Shown one piece after another: positions 37,667 to 48,975 of a stretch of 64,000 bases of DNA; positions within the stretch are counted from its first letter, which is position 1, and the number at the start of each line of letters is the position of its first letter. Position numbers and translations under genes: made by a program. This DNA is from Ianthella basta (taxonomy: Eukaryota > Porifera > Demospongiae > Verongiida > Ianthellidae). Below the pieces are notes generated by a model that saw nothing but the letters and a program-made list of their open reading frames with translations, was not told the origin of the DNA and ran no database searches. The stretch spans positions 589,201 to 653,200 of the forward strand of contig OZ025881.1 in NCBI GenBank assembly GCA_964019415.1. The letters run 5' to 3'.

Positions 37667-39332
37667 ATGACTTACTACCCTGTTCTGCTACTTCTGCTTA
37701 ATACCCTGGCAACCATTACCATAGCAACCCAGCCAGTAAAGGGAGATTCCAGTGAAGGACAGTCCAACCCCGGAGAATGTATCAGTGACTGGAGAGGACT
37801 GAAGAAGGCTTATCTTGACCGTCAGTCCAGTGCTGATGTGGAGAACTCCATCTTTGATTTCTCTTCCAGTGATGCCATCAGATATGGTGTGCTAGTGATG
37901 TTCTATGATGTGGGACCACCTCCCAACACCAGCACCAGTGGGAGAAGGGAGTGCTGCCAGCGAGGAAGCAAGGACTGCATCATTCATTTCATCTACAGGT
38001 TCATGATCTTCAGAAACATTCATCCTCCACTCTTACTTACTCGAATATTTCATAGGTCACACATACAATACAGTTCTACTCGCTTTTCAACAACTTATGA
38101 AGTATTCCAGCTCTGTTGGTCACCACCACTCTGTAACAACAGCTGGCTGTGGAAAGAGAAACAGCTGCATGATTTTTCTCAGCAGGTAGCTACACACATT
38201 TGTTGGAGGCACCATGCAGTAGGGGAATGTAGTGTGTTGAGTGCTAGAACACCACACCACAGCTACAGCTATTCTGTATGCATGCAGTATTATGCATGCA
38301 TGAATATCCAACAAATGCTGTTTTACTTCTTCACAGTTTGTCGGTCTGGTACTGGAAGCGAGTCCTGCAGATGAAGAGCTATTAACCTTTGTGCATATTG
38401 GTCCTACTGACACCTCTGGCCATCAACTTTGGTATATACTTACTACTATTCCCATCCTCCTGTTTACTGTTGTGAGTCTGTTCCTGGTCCTCTACATGCA
38501 CCACAGCTGGGGAGTGGTGGGCACAGTGCTGGCTCACTCACAAGTGGCAAGACACATGATGAGGTCCACCATGTTGACATCATGGATACTGTTTCTGTGG
38601 GTGATAGTGCATTTCTACAGAATAACACGAGAAATGGCAAATGCTGTTCAAGAGAATAGACTGCTCACACTGTTCCCAGATATTTACACCCCACAGGTAA
38701 CAGCCGGCTATGTTCAGTGGGGCTCCTTCCTGACCATACTGCTCCTTGAAGCTCCCTTCTTTATTGTCTTCTTCTCCCGCAAGTCCACTGACCTCCACAA
38801 CAGGAAGCAGCAGCTCTCCAAGACTGACTGTCATCTGTGCTACTGGATCAGAGTCCTCTGTGACACATTTGGTGCTATGGGTGTGGTGGCAGCTGCACAG
38901 TTTCTTTCAGTGTATCTGTTCTATAACGCGCTGTTTCTGATAGTGTCACCCACATTTACAATTGCATGGGTTTCATGTATTGCATCTTTCATTCTTGTAG
39001 CCACTGTGTGCACAGCAATGCTACTGGAGGTGGTCGGCTCTTGCTGTAAAACATGCTCGCTTGGAAGGATCATTAAAGGGCTGGCATTTCTCCTGTTGGG
39101 ATTGCTCTGCTTCGCCATTAATTACTATGCAGTTAAACAACTGAGGGACACTGAGCAACACTACAGTAATGTTCGTGGTCTGCTGACATCACTGGTGTCT
39201 TCTGTCGTTACTGGCCTGTATGGGTACATAGTGAAGAAGATGTTGTTTCAGTGGAAGGAAGATGTTGGTAGAGAAGAGACGAAAAAATTAGAATGGGCAC
39301 CACTGATTCAGAAAGACGAGAACAGCCCATGA
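37667..39332 (+). CDS. Gene G: seven-pass membrane protein with six-Cys ectodomain, subtype 2
   Basis: Exons are 37667-38185 and 38337-39332 with a 151-bp phase-0 intron (CAGCAG/GTAGCTAC to TTCTTCACAG). The product is 504 residues. Start chosen at MTYYPVLLLLLN; an in-frame GTG lies two codons earlier. The ectodomain has the six cysteines (first as GEC rather than GGC), the NTS sequon and a long variable patch (LTRIFHRSHIQYSSTRFSTT) before QLCWSPPLC. Exon 2 begins FVGLVLEASP. It has seven hydrophobic segments, HHSWGVV, and a tail with EWAPLIQKDE, which keeps an E-x3-L-I acidic dileucine pattern. Its near-identical partner I at 55.1 kb is disabled, while G is open throughout. Confidence 0.82.
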
Positions 39333-40489
39333 AGTGTGAATATACTGACGTGTCTGCATTGCTTTTGGGTGTGTATTGTGTTTTCAAACAGCAGTGTGCA
39401 CATACAAGTTGTTCTATAATGTTTCCAGTACTGTGCATTGAACATTATTACGTATGTAGTTTTGGTGTGTTTCTGGTATATAGCTGCTGTGCACAGTCAT
39501 AAGTACATGTTGTATTACATAATATAAATGCCAACTTGATGTGTTTGTACATTTGCACTGGTGTGTACATTATGATCAGATCAATTGTGGGACATGTTCT
39601 GGGACTATAGCTAACAGGTGTATTTCTGTGACACACTCATACATGGACCAGTTCTAGTGTCACTGGTAGTTTCCGCACAGCATGCACAGCCTCCTACACT
39701 GCATGTGTAGCAATGTGCAGTACAACAGGTGACTTACGTAGTGAATGTAACTGTGTATATGTAATGTACAACTACACCGCAGTTGAAGGGAAAATATCAC
39801 CAACAGCTACGTCCCCTGAAAGTGTGGTATGCATTATATATTGTATATCATTCTCATGACAAGAATGGTGAAGTATTGTCCAAGGGAGAAGAGGTTGTGA
39901 AGAGGTGGAAAGTGCATTTTGATGGGTCGTACCAAGCAATGGATGGGCCTGGTTTGTACATGCTAATGGAAAGACAATTAACACTAGAGGATGACCTAGA
40001 GATAATGAAAAAGGGAAGATGAGAAGAAGTGTAATGAGGTTGTGGTGGCAGCTATTCAGATTAATTCAGTATGTCAGTTCTACAGGGCACTGTACTTTAG
40101 CGTGTCACCCAAGTGTGCGGGTGTGTCATGCACAATACCTTTTCCTGTACTTGTATTCAATGTGTTATGAACAGATACTGCATTTGTTTTGGCTAGCAGT
40201 TTCATTAACAGCATTAATGTTTTGCTAAGATCAATGGAAGAAGACATTAATTGCAATTGCAATTGACTGTTCTTGAAAGTATACTATTAATAATGTTCAA
40301 TTATTTTATGTGTTATGCTGCAAACCAAGAATTACAATAATACATTTGTGGCAACTTTTACACATACAAGTACAGTATAATATGCTAAAATGAAATCATT
40401 TCAAGGTAATAGGAAAAAGACAGAAAATGCTGTATAGATAATTGCTATATACACAATAACACTGTTCTGCACTTGTACACATCTTGATC

Positions 40490-40494
<5 letters not shown>
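39333..40494 (+). other. 3' flank of gene G
   Basis: No intact gene. Shared in order with 56740-57926. Contains the exon-2 scrap at 40037-40111. Confidence 0.6.
40037..40111 (+). pseudogene. Exon-2 fragment of a family member
   Basis: GTTGTGGTGGCAGCTATTCA followed by ATTCAGTATG and GCGTGTCACCC match the part of exon 2 encoding hydrophobic segment 4 (GVVAAVQISSVYLFY ... LIVSP). No donor-bearing exon or the rest of exon 2 is nearby. The same fragment sits at 57470-57541 in the duplicate block, so it predates the duplication. Confidence 0.65.

Positions 40495-40569
<75 letters not shown>
40495..40569. repeat. (AC)n microsatellite, about 37 units
   Basis: Uninterrupted AC dinucleotides, followed by interrupted CA-rich sequence to about 40623. 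The duplicate block has about 24 units at 57927-57975. Reverse-strand open frames of alternating V and C here are artefacts of the repeat. Confidence 0.95.
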
Positions 40570-40571
<2 letters not shown>

Positions 40572-40803
40572 GCACGTATGCACACACACATGCACACACA
40601 CACATGCACACACACACACACACATTGCCATGTACATATGTACAATTTAATAACAACAGCCATTGCACCAATGCAAGACGTGGTACTGTGCCATGTTGGG
40701 TGCTGTCTACAAAAGTGAACATGTAAATGAGCAATAGTGATTGTAAAGAGGTTTGAATGTACTGAAAACCACAACCATTAGAGGTGGGCAGAGGGATTAT
40801 CAC

Positions 40804-41802
40804 CAAAAGTGGCAAATTGAGAGACTGCATACAATGTATGCTGCATGCATGGGAGAAGTGGCCATGCAGGGCTGAGCGAGGCCATGCAGAAAGGGCAAAG
40901 TTTGAATTTTGAAGCAATCCTAGCCAGCGATATAATTGTATTGTGTAGCCATCAAGTACATGTGTACATCTAAGGGCTGTACTACCAAGAAAAGGGACAC
41001 AATTTGACTTTTGTAGCAACACTGGCCAACTGAGGTGTGCAGCCATCAAGCACATGTACACACAGGAGGGATGTATTACCACAACACTTCTGAATGTTGT
41101 ATAGGTGAATAAGAACCAAGAGGGCCTGGTTCATACATTACATACATGCACTGTTAACATAGACAATGATAGTTAGCTGGATATTCTATTGTATGTATAG
41201 AAGTGGAGCATTAATGAAAATGTACCTCCTGACCAGTTAAAAGCCAGTGCACACAACTATGGCATCACAATTTGACGTCAGTGTTCAGTTGATGTATGTT
41301 GTTATATGTCAAGGAACATATTTTGGGGAATAACCAAGTCAAAAGTAAAACTAACCTAAGGAAAGCCAACCTGTTTGGTATACCATACATCACTCAGTGT
41401 AGTAACATCATTGTACACAACAATGTATACATATCCAACAGGAAAGAGGAAGGACGTACTGTACTTCACCATATGAGGAAACAGAAGGAAAGTGACGAAT
41501 ATGACTACAATAACATGAAAGTGAATGAAAGATGTGTTACTGCTAAGACAACTAACAGTAATGAAAGCAACACCATTCAGTAGTAGTCTTGTAAGCAAGG
41601 AATGATGTAAGCTTATGTGTACAGCAGGCCACGTAGTTTTGCTTTCCACATAATATTGTACAAACAACAAAACGTTGACAATAAATAAACACTATGTACA
41701 AATCACTGTTCACTGTGTGCATATATACTGTAGCTATCAGGGGCCAGGACAGATTCAGATTCCAAGCTGGTGGAGCTGTCATATCAGCTAGGGCCTATTG
41801 CA
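40804..41802 (+). other. Upstream region of gene E
   Basis: No gene seen. Contains the common upstream module (GCAACACTGGCC near 41018). The ATG-open frame at 41296-41583 has no family counterpart and falls in this module, so I do not call it. Confidence 0.5.
41313..41345 (+). promoter_or_regulatory. Conserved upstream box, gene E
   Basis: GGAACATATTTTGGGGAATA then ACCAAGTCAAAAG; a variant of the shared GGTACACA box. Confidence 0.4.
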
Positions 41803-44800
41803 ATGACTTTGATCTCTTGCTATGTTCTCTTGCTGCTCATTGCCTTGACAACCATTGCCATAGCAACTCAGCCTGTAAAGGGAAATGCTAGTGAAGGACA
41901 GTCCAACCCTGGAGGATGTATCAGTGACTGGAGAGGACTGAAGAAGGCATACCGTGACCATCAGTCAAGTGCTGATGTGGAGAACTCCATCTTTGACTTC
42001 TATCCTGGTAGTGATGTCACCAGATACGGTGTGCTAGTTATGTTCTATGATGTGGGACCACCTCCCAACACCAGCACCAGTGGGAGAAGGGAGTGCTGCC
42101 AGCGAGGAAGCAAGGACTGCATCATTCACTTCATCTACAGGTTCAGGATCTTCAGATACATCCATCCTCCACTGCTATACAGCCGCGCCGGTCATAACTT
42201 TCATAAATACAATTCTGCCAGTTCATCATATGCCATAACCCAGCTCTGCTGGTCACCCCCACAACTCTGCAACAACAGCCTGATGGAAAAATGTCTGTAT
42301 GAATTTTCTCTGCAGGTATGCTTTTAATTTGAAGAATTGTAGATACATCAGTAAAGCATACGTACCAGTGTAAGGTGCCGAAGTGCTGTATCATATATTT
42401 AGCCACATGTGCTAGATGTTAAAATATAAAGTAGATAACATTCTGAACTACCGTATGGCCGGAAATTTTGGCGGGGAATTTATTTTGGCGGATTGGCGGT
42501 TTTGAGAGGAATCCGCCAATATTTCTTCCGCCAAAATTTGTGCAATCATAAGTTCTTTTCCGCTTAACAAACCTGGTTGCGCCAGGTCTATAGATTAATC
42601 GTCAGCATGGAGTTCACAAATGACAGCAGCGCGAGAACACTACGTTTCTAAAGAGTTTTGCACACCGGAGGTGGAAGAAGAGCGCGAGGAAGCCTAAGGC
42701 AATCCGAACGGCGTCGTATATGCGGGGAAGACTGACGTTGAGATCATTGTCGGTAACTTACTGCGGCAGATTTCGACAGCCTGTTCTCTGTTTCTGCGTT
42801 GGAGCAGTACAATTTTGTGCGAGGTCACAGGCTGCAGGTGAGCGTCAGCAGATCGGCCAAAAGAAGGCTTAAAAGCTTTTGTACGTTGCAGCACTCGTGC
42901 GAAAAGCTAAGGATTGGAGCGAAAATAACCCAATTTTGGTCAAACAACAGCGCGTGTACTCCTCAGAGACTCTTCAGCAATCTAGCACTGTTCGTCCGGG
43001 AAAGCCATTTTACTATGAATATCATTATGGCACAGGCTTTTTGCCAAACCGCCAAAGTAAATTCCGCCAAATACAGAAATTCCAGCAATCCGCCAAAATA
43101 AATTCCCGCCAAAATTTCCGGCCATACGGTATATACCTACTGTTGTAGGGATGGTTGTGATTGTCTGCATGCTGTATAACTTTACAGTTGCAAATTCTAG
43201 CAGCAGCTATTGCATAATTATATAGAATTTTGAAAGTCCAGGATTTGGTGGGAACAATTTTAAGTGATTTTGCACTACTTGCTAAATTACATAGTAGCCT
43301 TAAGGTACAATGGACACATAGCACTCATCCTATGCAAGACAGAGAACCGGCAACTCTACCCATACAGTACATGAATAAGAAGCAGTTGTACACCATGCAG
43401 GTCTAATGTACTTCCAAGTGAATGTGCCTTACCTACTGTACATAATATGTTGACATTTTTGGATGTGTTTGTGAGTGTTAGCACATGCACAGAGACTATG
43501 GAGTGCTTAGATAGGATCTGACGAGCGAATGCCATCTAAGCACCCATAGTTTCTTACCGAATGTCTGGATAGTTGTGCAATAACATACCATATGTACTGC
43601 ATGACTCTACTGTATGGAAATTAGGAGTTTAAGGGTGCACATGAGGTCATATATGCGTAGATGTGTCATGTGACCTGTCCTCCCACCCACACATGAAAAT
43701 TTTGTTCAAATTTGCCAAGAAACATTTATTGCTTTTCACTAATTGTTGCTATTAGTAATCAGCACATGGGCACATTGCTTCTTTGTCCTCAATTATAATC
43801 CTGAAATGGTTAGAATTGGAGCACTGTATAACAATATTGACCTTATAAATAATGAGTTCATGATGATTGACGATGTTTAATTTGTTCAGTTTGTAGGTCT
43901 GGTGCTTGGCAAGAGTCATTTTGACGAACGAGTATCAGCCAATAGCTATGTGTATCCTTCCACTTGGTATTTTGAAATAAGCAGTCTGCATTATCTTACT
44001 GCCATCCCCGTCCTCCTGTTTGCCACTGTTGGTCTGTTCCTGGTCCTCTACATGCACCACAGCTGGGGAGTGGTGGGCTCAGTGCTGGCTCACTCACAAT
44101 TGGCAAGACACACTATGAGGTCCATCATGTTGACATCATGGATACTGTTTCTGTGGTCGATGGTGCATTTCTATGCAATAACAAGAGACATGGCAGATGA
44201 TGTTCAAGAGGAAGTCCCACTTAGTATATTCCCAGATTTTTACACCCCACAGGTGACTGCCGGCTATGTTGAGTGGGGCTCCTTCCTGACCATACAGCTT
44301 CTTGAAGCTCCCTTCCTCTGTGTCTTCCTCTTCTGCAAGTTCACTGACCTCAACAACAGGAAGCAGCAGCTCTCCAAGACTGACTGTCGTCTGTGCTACT
44401 GGATCAGAGTCCTCTGTGACACATTCGGTGGTATTGGTGTGGTGGCAGCTGTACAGATTAGTTCAGTGTATCTCTTTTACTCTACACTATATTTGATAGT
44501 GTCACCAATATTTACCATTGCATGGGTTTCTATTTTTGCAGCTTATATTCTTGTAGGCATTGTGTGCACAGCAATGCTACTGGAGATGGTCAGCTCTTGC
44601 TGTAAAACATGTTCATTTGACAGGACCATCAAAGGACTGGCCTTTCTTCTGTTGGGGCTGCTCTGCATTACCATTAATGCCTGTTTAGTTGCGCAACTGA
44701 AGGGTGATAAACAGGGCAACCATAATTCCATTCGTGATCTGCTGACATCACTGGTGTCTTCAGTCATTATTGGCATATATGGGTATATAGTGAAGAAGTT

Positions 44801-44891
44801 GTTGTATCAAAAGAAGAAAGACATCGGTGAAGAAGAGCAGAAAAACCTGGAATCAGCACCATTGATTCAGAAAGAAGAGAACATTCCGTAA
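41803..44891 (+). CDS. Gene E: seven-pass membrane protein with six-Cys ectodomain, subtype 2, with transposon-bearing intron
   Basis: Exons are 41803-42315 and 43890-44891. The phase-0 intron (CTGCAG/GTATGC to TTTGTTCAG) is 1574 bp, far longer than the 88-203 bp of the other intact genes, and it holds a 679-bp TIR element. The product is 504 residues. The start is at MTLISCYVLLLLIAL; an in-frame GTG 11 codons earlier is not conserved. The ectodomain has the six cysteines, the NTS sequon and a variable patch (YSRAGHNFHKYNSASSS) before QLCWSPPQLC; a further cysteine (EKC) lies near the exon end. Exon 2 begins FVGLVLGKSH and closely resembles gene A. Its tail contains ESAPLIQKEE (acidic dileucine pattern). 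Splicing across the enlarged intron is assumed from intact sites. Confidence 0.78.
42451..43129. mobile_element. TIR element (MITE-like, 679 bp) in the intron of gene E
   Basis: Starts CCGTATGGCCGGAAATTTTG and ends with the reverse complement, CAAAATTTCCGGCCATACGG. The inverted similarity continues for about 45 bp (GGAATTTATTTTGGCGGATTG on the left, its complement on the right) with one G indel. It is flanked by TA on both sides (42449-42450 and 43130-43131), which would fit a Tc1/mariner-type target duplication. GCCAAAATTT motifs recur inside both ends. The interior is CpG-richer than its surroundings and has no transposase frame, so the element is non-autonomous. The family was not identified. 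Confidence 0.85.
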
Positions 44892-45308
44892 AGTGTGTAA
44901 ATTGCTATAGTTTGTATGTAGTCTGCACTGCATGTGTGTTCCATACAGTATAGTGGGTGTTTCATAGAGTACTATATCCTGCTAGTAGCATCAATACTAA
45001 TTTCAATAGGTTACTTTTCTGTGCATTTGCTTAATACCTTTTTTGTTTCTTTTAGAACCTACGGTACACATTTTGCTAACTGTAGCTAACATTCTGCACA
45101 GTCACACAAATACATGACTTTTATTACATGTTGTACATGACTGCATGGCTGTCTACCCATGTTATCAGATTGATGCATGCAGATTGTGATTTGCAGCATG
45201 CTGTACATTGACTGGCCATTAATATCTATGGTTGCATCATCATGCAGTGAGATTATACATGTATAATATTATAAGGGCCTCTGTAATTGTATGTGCACAC
45301 CCATGGTG
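44892..45308 (+). other. 3' flank of gene E, shared with gene A
   Basis: No gene seen; collinear with 19748-20210. Confidence 0.55.
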
Positions 45309-46210
45309 TATGTTATAATTATAGTACGCTAAGCCTATAGGCCGGCTTAGCGTACTATAATTGGCTTATTGTTTTTCAAAAGTTAAGAAGAACGCAGCCG
45401 ATTCGCTGAACCCTCGAACGTTTTGTTGCCAAGCGCATAGGGGATCAGAAGGAATGCGCAAGAACTCGGAAGGCATCTTTTGTAGAAGCGCTGCTCTTGT
45501 TGTCGCCGAGGACGGAGGAACTAGTATAAACTACGTAGCTACTTCGACTGCAATGAGGCATACGCGAAGGACGTGTCAGTGCAGCAACCGTCATTCCGTC
45601 GTCTTAGGTCTCTGAAGATATTCCAAACGGGATACAGGTTCGCAGTAAGTAGTTACGTACGCCAAACTTTACCAGGTTTGGATTACTTGTGGGAAACATC
45701 ACTTAATTTGCTGTACGTAGCTGCAGAATTGAGACGAGGCAGCCACTAAAGGCGTTGTAGAGAATGCCCCGCTTGCACAGAAACGCTTTAGCTTGTACTG
45801 TGTATGCAGCAGCGGAAACATGTTGTATTCAGTAGAGAAATGGCCAATTCCCAGCATTTCTTGCTTAATGATTTTACATCCACCATTCCTTTCTTGCATG
45901 AATATAGTATGCACACAAGCAAATCATGTTCAATCATGGGATGTCATGAGCATACACTGCCACAACATGACAAGGTGACACATGCACATACTGCGAGAAA
46001 GTGATACAGGCAATGCGGACAGCAGCTGCTCGATGCAAAAGGTGTGAGAAGTGAACAACAAGTAAACTTTGGACATGAAGCGGATTGGCTGAAAATAAGA
46101 GCCCAGAGCTCCTGGTAAATTTATAACCAGGCTAGCTGGGGTATATACGATATATATCGCAGTCTTTTTCTTCGATGTTTTTGGCGTTGCCATGGCAACC
46201 AACAATAAAT
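45309..46210. mobile_element. Insertion of about 0.9 kb relative to the gene A flank
   Basis: The paralogous flank of gene A joins CACACCCAT directly to a short spacer and GACAATATGC, whereas here about 900 bp separate them. The insertion is CpG-richer. It begins near a 19-bp inverted repeat (45317-45335 with 45344-45362) and ends after GTTGCCATGGCAACC. No terminal inverted repeats or transposase were found, and the ends are approximate. It may be a non-autonomous element or filler from elsewhere. Confidence 0.5.
45317..45362. repeat. 19-bp perfect inverted repeat, 8-bp loop
   Basis: AATTATAGTACGCTAAGCC is followed by TATAGGCC and then the exact reverse complement. It would form a strong hairpin at the left edge of the inserted segment. 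Confidence 0.88.
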
Positions 46211-46920
46211 GACAATATGCATGCAATCATGCAAATGAAGTACTGGAATGGTTGAATATGCGTATATATGTTCTTCCTTATAGATTGTCATCATCATGCA
46301 TGTGTATATGATAATGTGATGTTATAAATACTGTGCTCACATGAGTGAGTGCAGAATCCATGACAGTGTCAGTGGAAGCTTGTTATGTTGACATCTCCAA
46401 ACAGTCATCCTATAACTATACCACACTGTGCGGATACTGAACCGAAATTAGGCGCACCATTTAGTTTGACTTGACTCTTGTTATACCAGAAGGAAATGGT
46501 TCATATTTTATAAATATATGATTATGTTTTATACTGTTTAGATAAGCATACTAGGTAGCTGTATTATACTCTGATCCACCTCCATGGCCCGGATAGAAAT
46601 AGTAAAATACACCAACTCATGGATTTAAAAATGTGTACACAATTTGAAGGTACACATGTTGAGGAACATCCAAGCCAAAAGTGAATTTTTTGAACAGCTA
46701 GCTACTCCATGCCATTCAGCATGCGCAGGTTATTTATGGTTATTTTAGGTTATTTTAATGCAATAGCATTAGTGCACAACAACACAGCACCTCAAACAGG
46801 ATGGATTTCCTTATATCTATATATATATAAAGAAGAGTCAAGTGCAACTTTTGTCCCAATTTTTCTTGGCCACCTGCCGACGGATTGCCACCAACGCATG
46901 CCCAGCACTGTGACGCCCAA
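46211..46920 (+). other. Intergenic sequence after the insertion
   Basis: No gene seen. 46340-46450 matches 20374-20475 downstream of gene A. 46605-46700 matches the upstream box region of genes B and C, but no exon 1 follows. Confidence 0.5.
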
Positions 46921-47066
46921 GTTCACTGGGGCACCAGATGCCCAATGTTTGCAGGGGATGTTGTATTCCCCGGTGAAGTTTACTGAGGCACCAGGTGCCC
47001 ATGTTTGCAGGGGAAGCTGTTTTCCCCGGTGAAGTTCATTGGGGCACCAGATGCCCAAGGTTTGCA
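46921..47066. repeat. 57-bp minisatellite, about 2.6 units
   Basis: Same unit as at 29461, 36450 and 51294. The first unit is preceded by GTGACGCCCAA, and the last is followed by GTTACCAGTATAAA. Confidence 0.9.
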
Positions 47067-47360
47067 GTTACCAGTATAAACAATCTGGTGACCATTCATG
47101 AAAGTAAATCGTGCATTACCCTTCCAAATGGCAATTCGCAAAATGTTTGGCCCACACTGATAAGAGCTTACACAGTAGGACAGAAAGTACACCTGAATGT
47201 TGTGGATGGGACACACTGAGTTAATGGAATGGTTCATACATTACCAACACTGCACAAGTTAGCTATAATATTCACTTGCCTGCATGTTCCCATGTACGTA
47301 TTCTGCAACATTGTGTAAATAACTATATCACAAACTGAAACTATATAGTGTACATGATGT
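47067..47360 (+). repeat. Dispersed repeat flanking the minisatellite, third copy
   Basis: Follows 29678-29870 closely, including ACACACTGAGTTAATGG, then continues like the sequence after 29330 (AACTATATCACAAACTG). It ends at the left edge of segmental duplication copy 2. Confidence 0.7.
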
Positions 47361-47369
47361 CACATATAC

Positions 47370-48551
47370 TGTATGATGATGCATGCACCCTTATCATCAG
47401 TAGCACCCAGCACCAGCAACAGATGATCTGCAACATGGCATGTCACTAAATAATGCCACTGTGTCCACATACAGACCATGTGTGTATGCATGTATGTATG
47501 TATGTATACTGTAGGACTACATGGGGAGTGTCTGAATTAATAATTATAAGCTGACACAGTGAACACAGTCAATGACCATAATTATTAGCTATACTATGAT
47601 CGCTGCTATCAAAACAAAATTGGTCCAATACAGGATGAGTGCTACTCTTCTGTAGTATCCCCACATAGACAGCACTTCCATGTTGTATGATGGAGTGTAA
47701 TAAGTCACTTCAAATGTTTCAATCTGTGTGGTCAACATTATACACACATGTTTATAGCTGTGAGTATTCCAATAGCTATGTATTGTCACTAGCTATCAGC
47801 ACACTCTGTATATGTATGTATGCACATTAGATCATGGTACAACTATGATAGTAACTGCATAGGGACCTGATGATGGACAGTGCACAAACTGAATGGTGAA
47901 ATGAGGGGCTGTATAGAGTAAATGCTGTAGAAACTGGACGGGACAAGTGAATTACATTCAAAAGGGACACAATTTGACTTTTGTAGCAACACTGGCCAGC
48001 TGTAGTGTGCAGCCATCAAGCACATGTACACACATGAGGGATGTACATATTACCACACACTTCTGAATATCAATGGGTGAGTGCAGGTGTACACTGAAGG
48101 GCCGGCCTTATGTATTACATACACAGATGATGTTAGCAATGGTAGTTATATGCTAGTCATGCAATTGTCCACATATTCCCATGGCAACAGAGTATACAGT
48201 ATACATGAATAGTTTCTGATAGTATACCTCCCAGGTTGAAACTAGCATGTGCAGTGTTAACTATGACGTCACCATTGATGTCAGCATTTACTGTGTTACG
48301 TAATGTTACTATCTCAGAGGTACACAGTTTAGGGAATAACCAAGTTAAAAGCTAGTGAAAGGGAAGGTCTACCTGTTTGGTATGTATCACTTGTGCAATA
48401 ACACTGTTGTATACAAAACACATCAGTTGCAAGCGTAATGGACTTTCCCATAAGTCACTGTCATAACATGAAATTGACCGTATAAGGAACCAGGTCTGCT
48501 AGGAATTAACAACACACGTGCAAATCATTGTTCATGCAGGGAGACACCACT
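47370..48551 (+). other. Upstream region of the H block
   Basis: No gene seen. Collinear with 32.53-33.63 kb. Holds a full CRE-type TGACGTCA at 48264-48271 and TTACGTAA near 48297. Confidence 0.5.
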
Positions 48552-48640
48552 CTACAGAGAACTTAATAGCCGGCTGAGTTACAGTTATCAGGACCTGCTT
48601 TACTGCACGCAATGACTGAGTATGATTTACTTCCCTGTTT
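48552..48640 (+). pseudogene. Relic promoter and exon-1 start of a lost family member (copy 2)
   Basis: Same relic as at 33633-33720: CTACAGAGAACTTAATAGCC, the leader CAGGACCTGCTT and an ATGATTTACTTCCCTG start, after which family similarity stops. Confidence 0.7.
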
Positions 48641-48822
48641 ATACGTACATTTCTGACTCACAATGATGGCTAGCTACATAGATAGGCAATTTCTCATTCC
48701 CCTGGCAAGAGAGTAGAAATTATAATAAAAATGCGCCACCCATGCAGGTTGAAACTGATACATATAAATGACGTCACCATTTGATATCACTGTTCAGCTA
48801 ACATTGATGTGTATATCTCCAA

Positions 48823-48856
48823 GGTATATACATTTTGAGAATAACCAAGTCCAAAG
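48823..48856 (+). promoter_or_regulatory. Conserved upstream box, gene H
   Basis: GGTATATACATTTTGAGAAT then AACCAAGTCCAAAG. A TGACGTCA lies 47 bp upstream (48769-48776). Confidence 0.4.
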
Positions 48857-48930
48857 TAGAAACAGAAAATCCAACCAAAATAAAAAACACAAAAGCACTG
48901 TTTAGTGTAGCACTGCACTGTATGGGACAG

Positions 48931-48938
48931 ATTATAAG
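48931..48938 (+). promoter_or_regulatory. TATA-like core promoter element, gene H
   Basis: ATTATAAG in GGGACAGATTATAAGCTGG, 38-45 bp before the H start codon. Confidence 0.45.
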
Positions 48939-48975
48939 CTGGTGGAGACACAGTTAGGCTGCCTTACTGAGCACA

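Larger units (their letters stand above)
32526..40803 (+). repeat. Segmental duplication, copy 1 (genes F and G)
   Basis: About 8.3 kb whose order of landmarks (CTGTATGATGATGCATGCA left edge, upstream module, exon-1 relic, subtype-1 gene, exon-1 scrap, 57-bp minisatellite, subtype-2 gene, exon-2 scrap, (AC)n tract) is repeated at 47361-58184 with very similar sequence. The right edge is at the GGGATTATCACC string, after which the two copies differ. Confidence 0.85.

Noticed and set aside
40396..41082. Reverse-strand open frame with a long VCVCV run
   Set aside because: It is the (AC)n microsatellite joined to non-coding flanks; the duplicate block gives a different frame.
41296..41583. 95-codon plus-strand frame upstream of gene E
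   Set aside because: Falls in the common upstream module; the paralogous positions are not open and no domain is visible.
45361..45615. 84-codon plus-strand frame in the inserted segment
   Set aside because: CpG-rich insertion without domain similarity; no conserved start or splice context.
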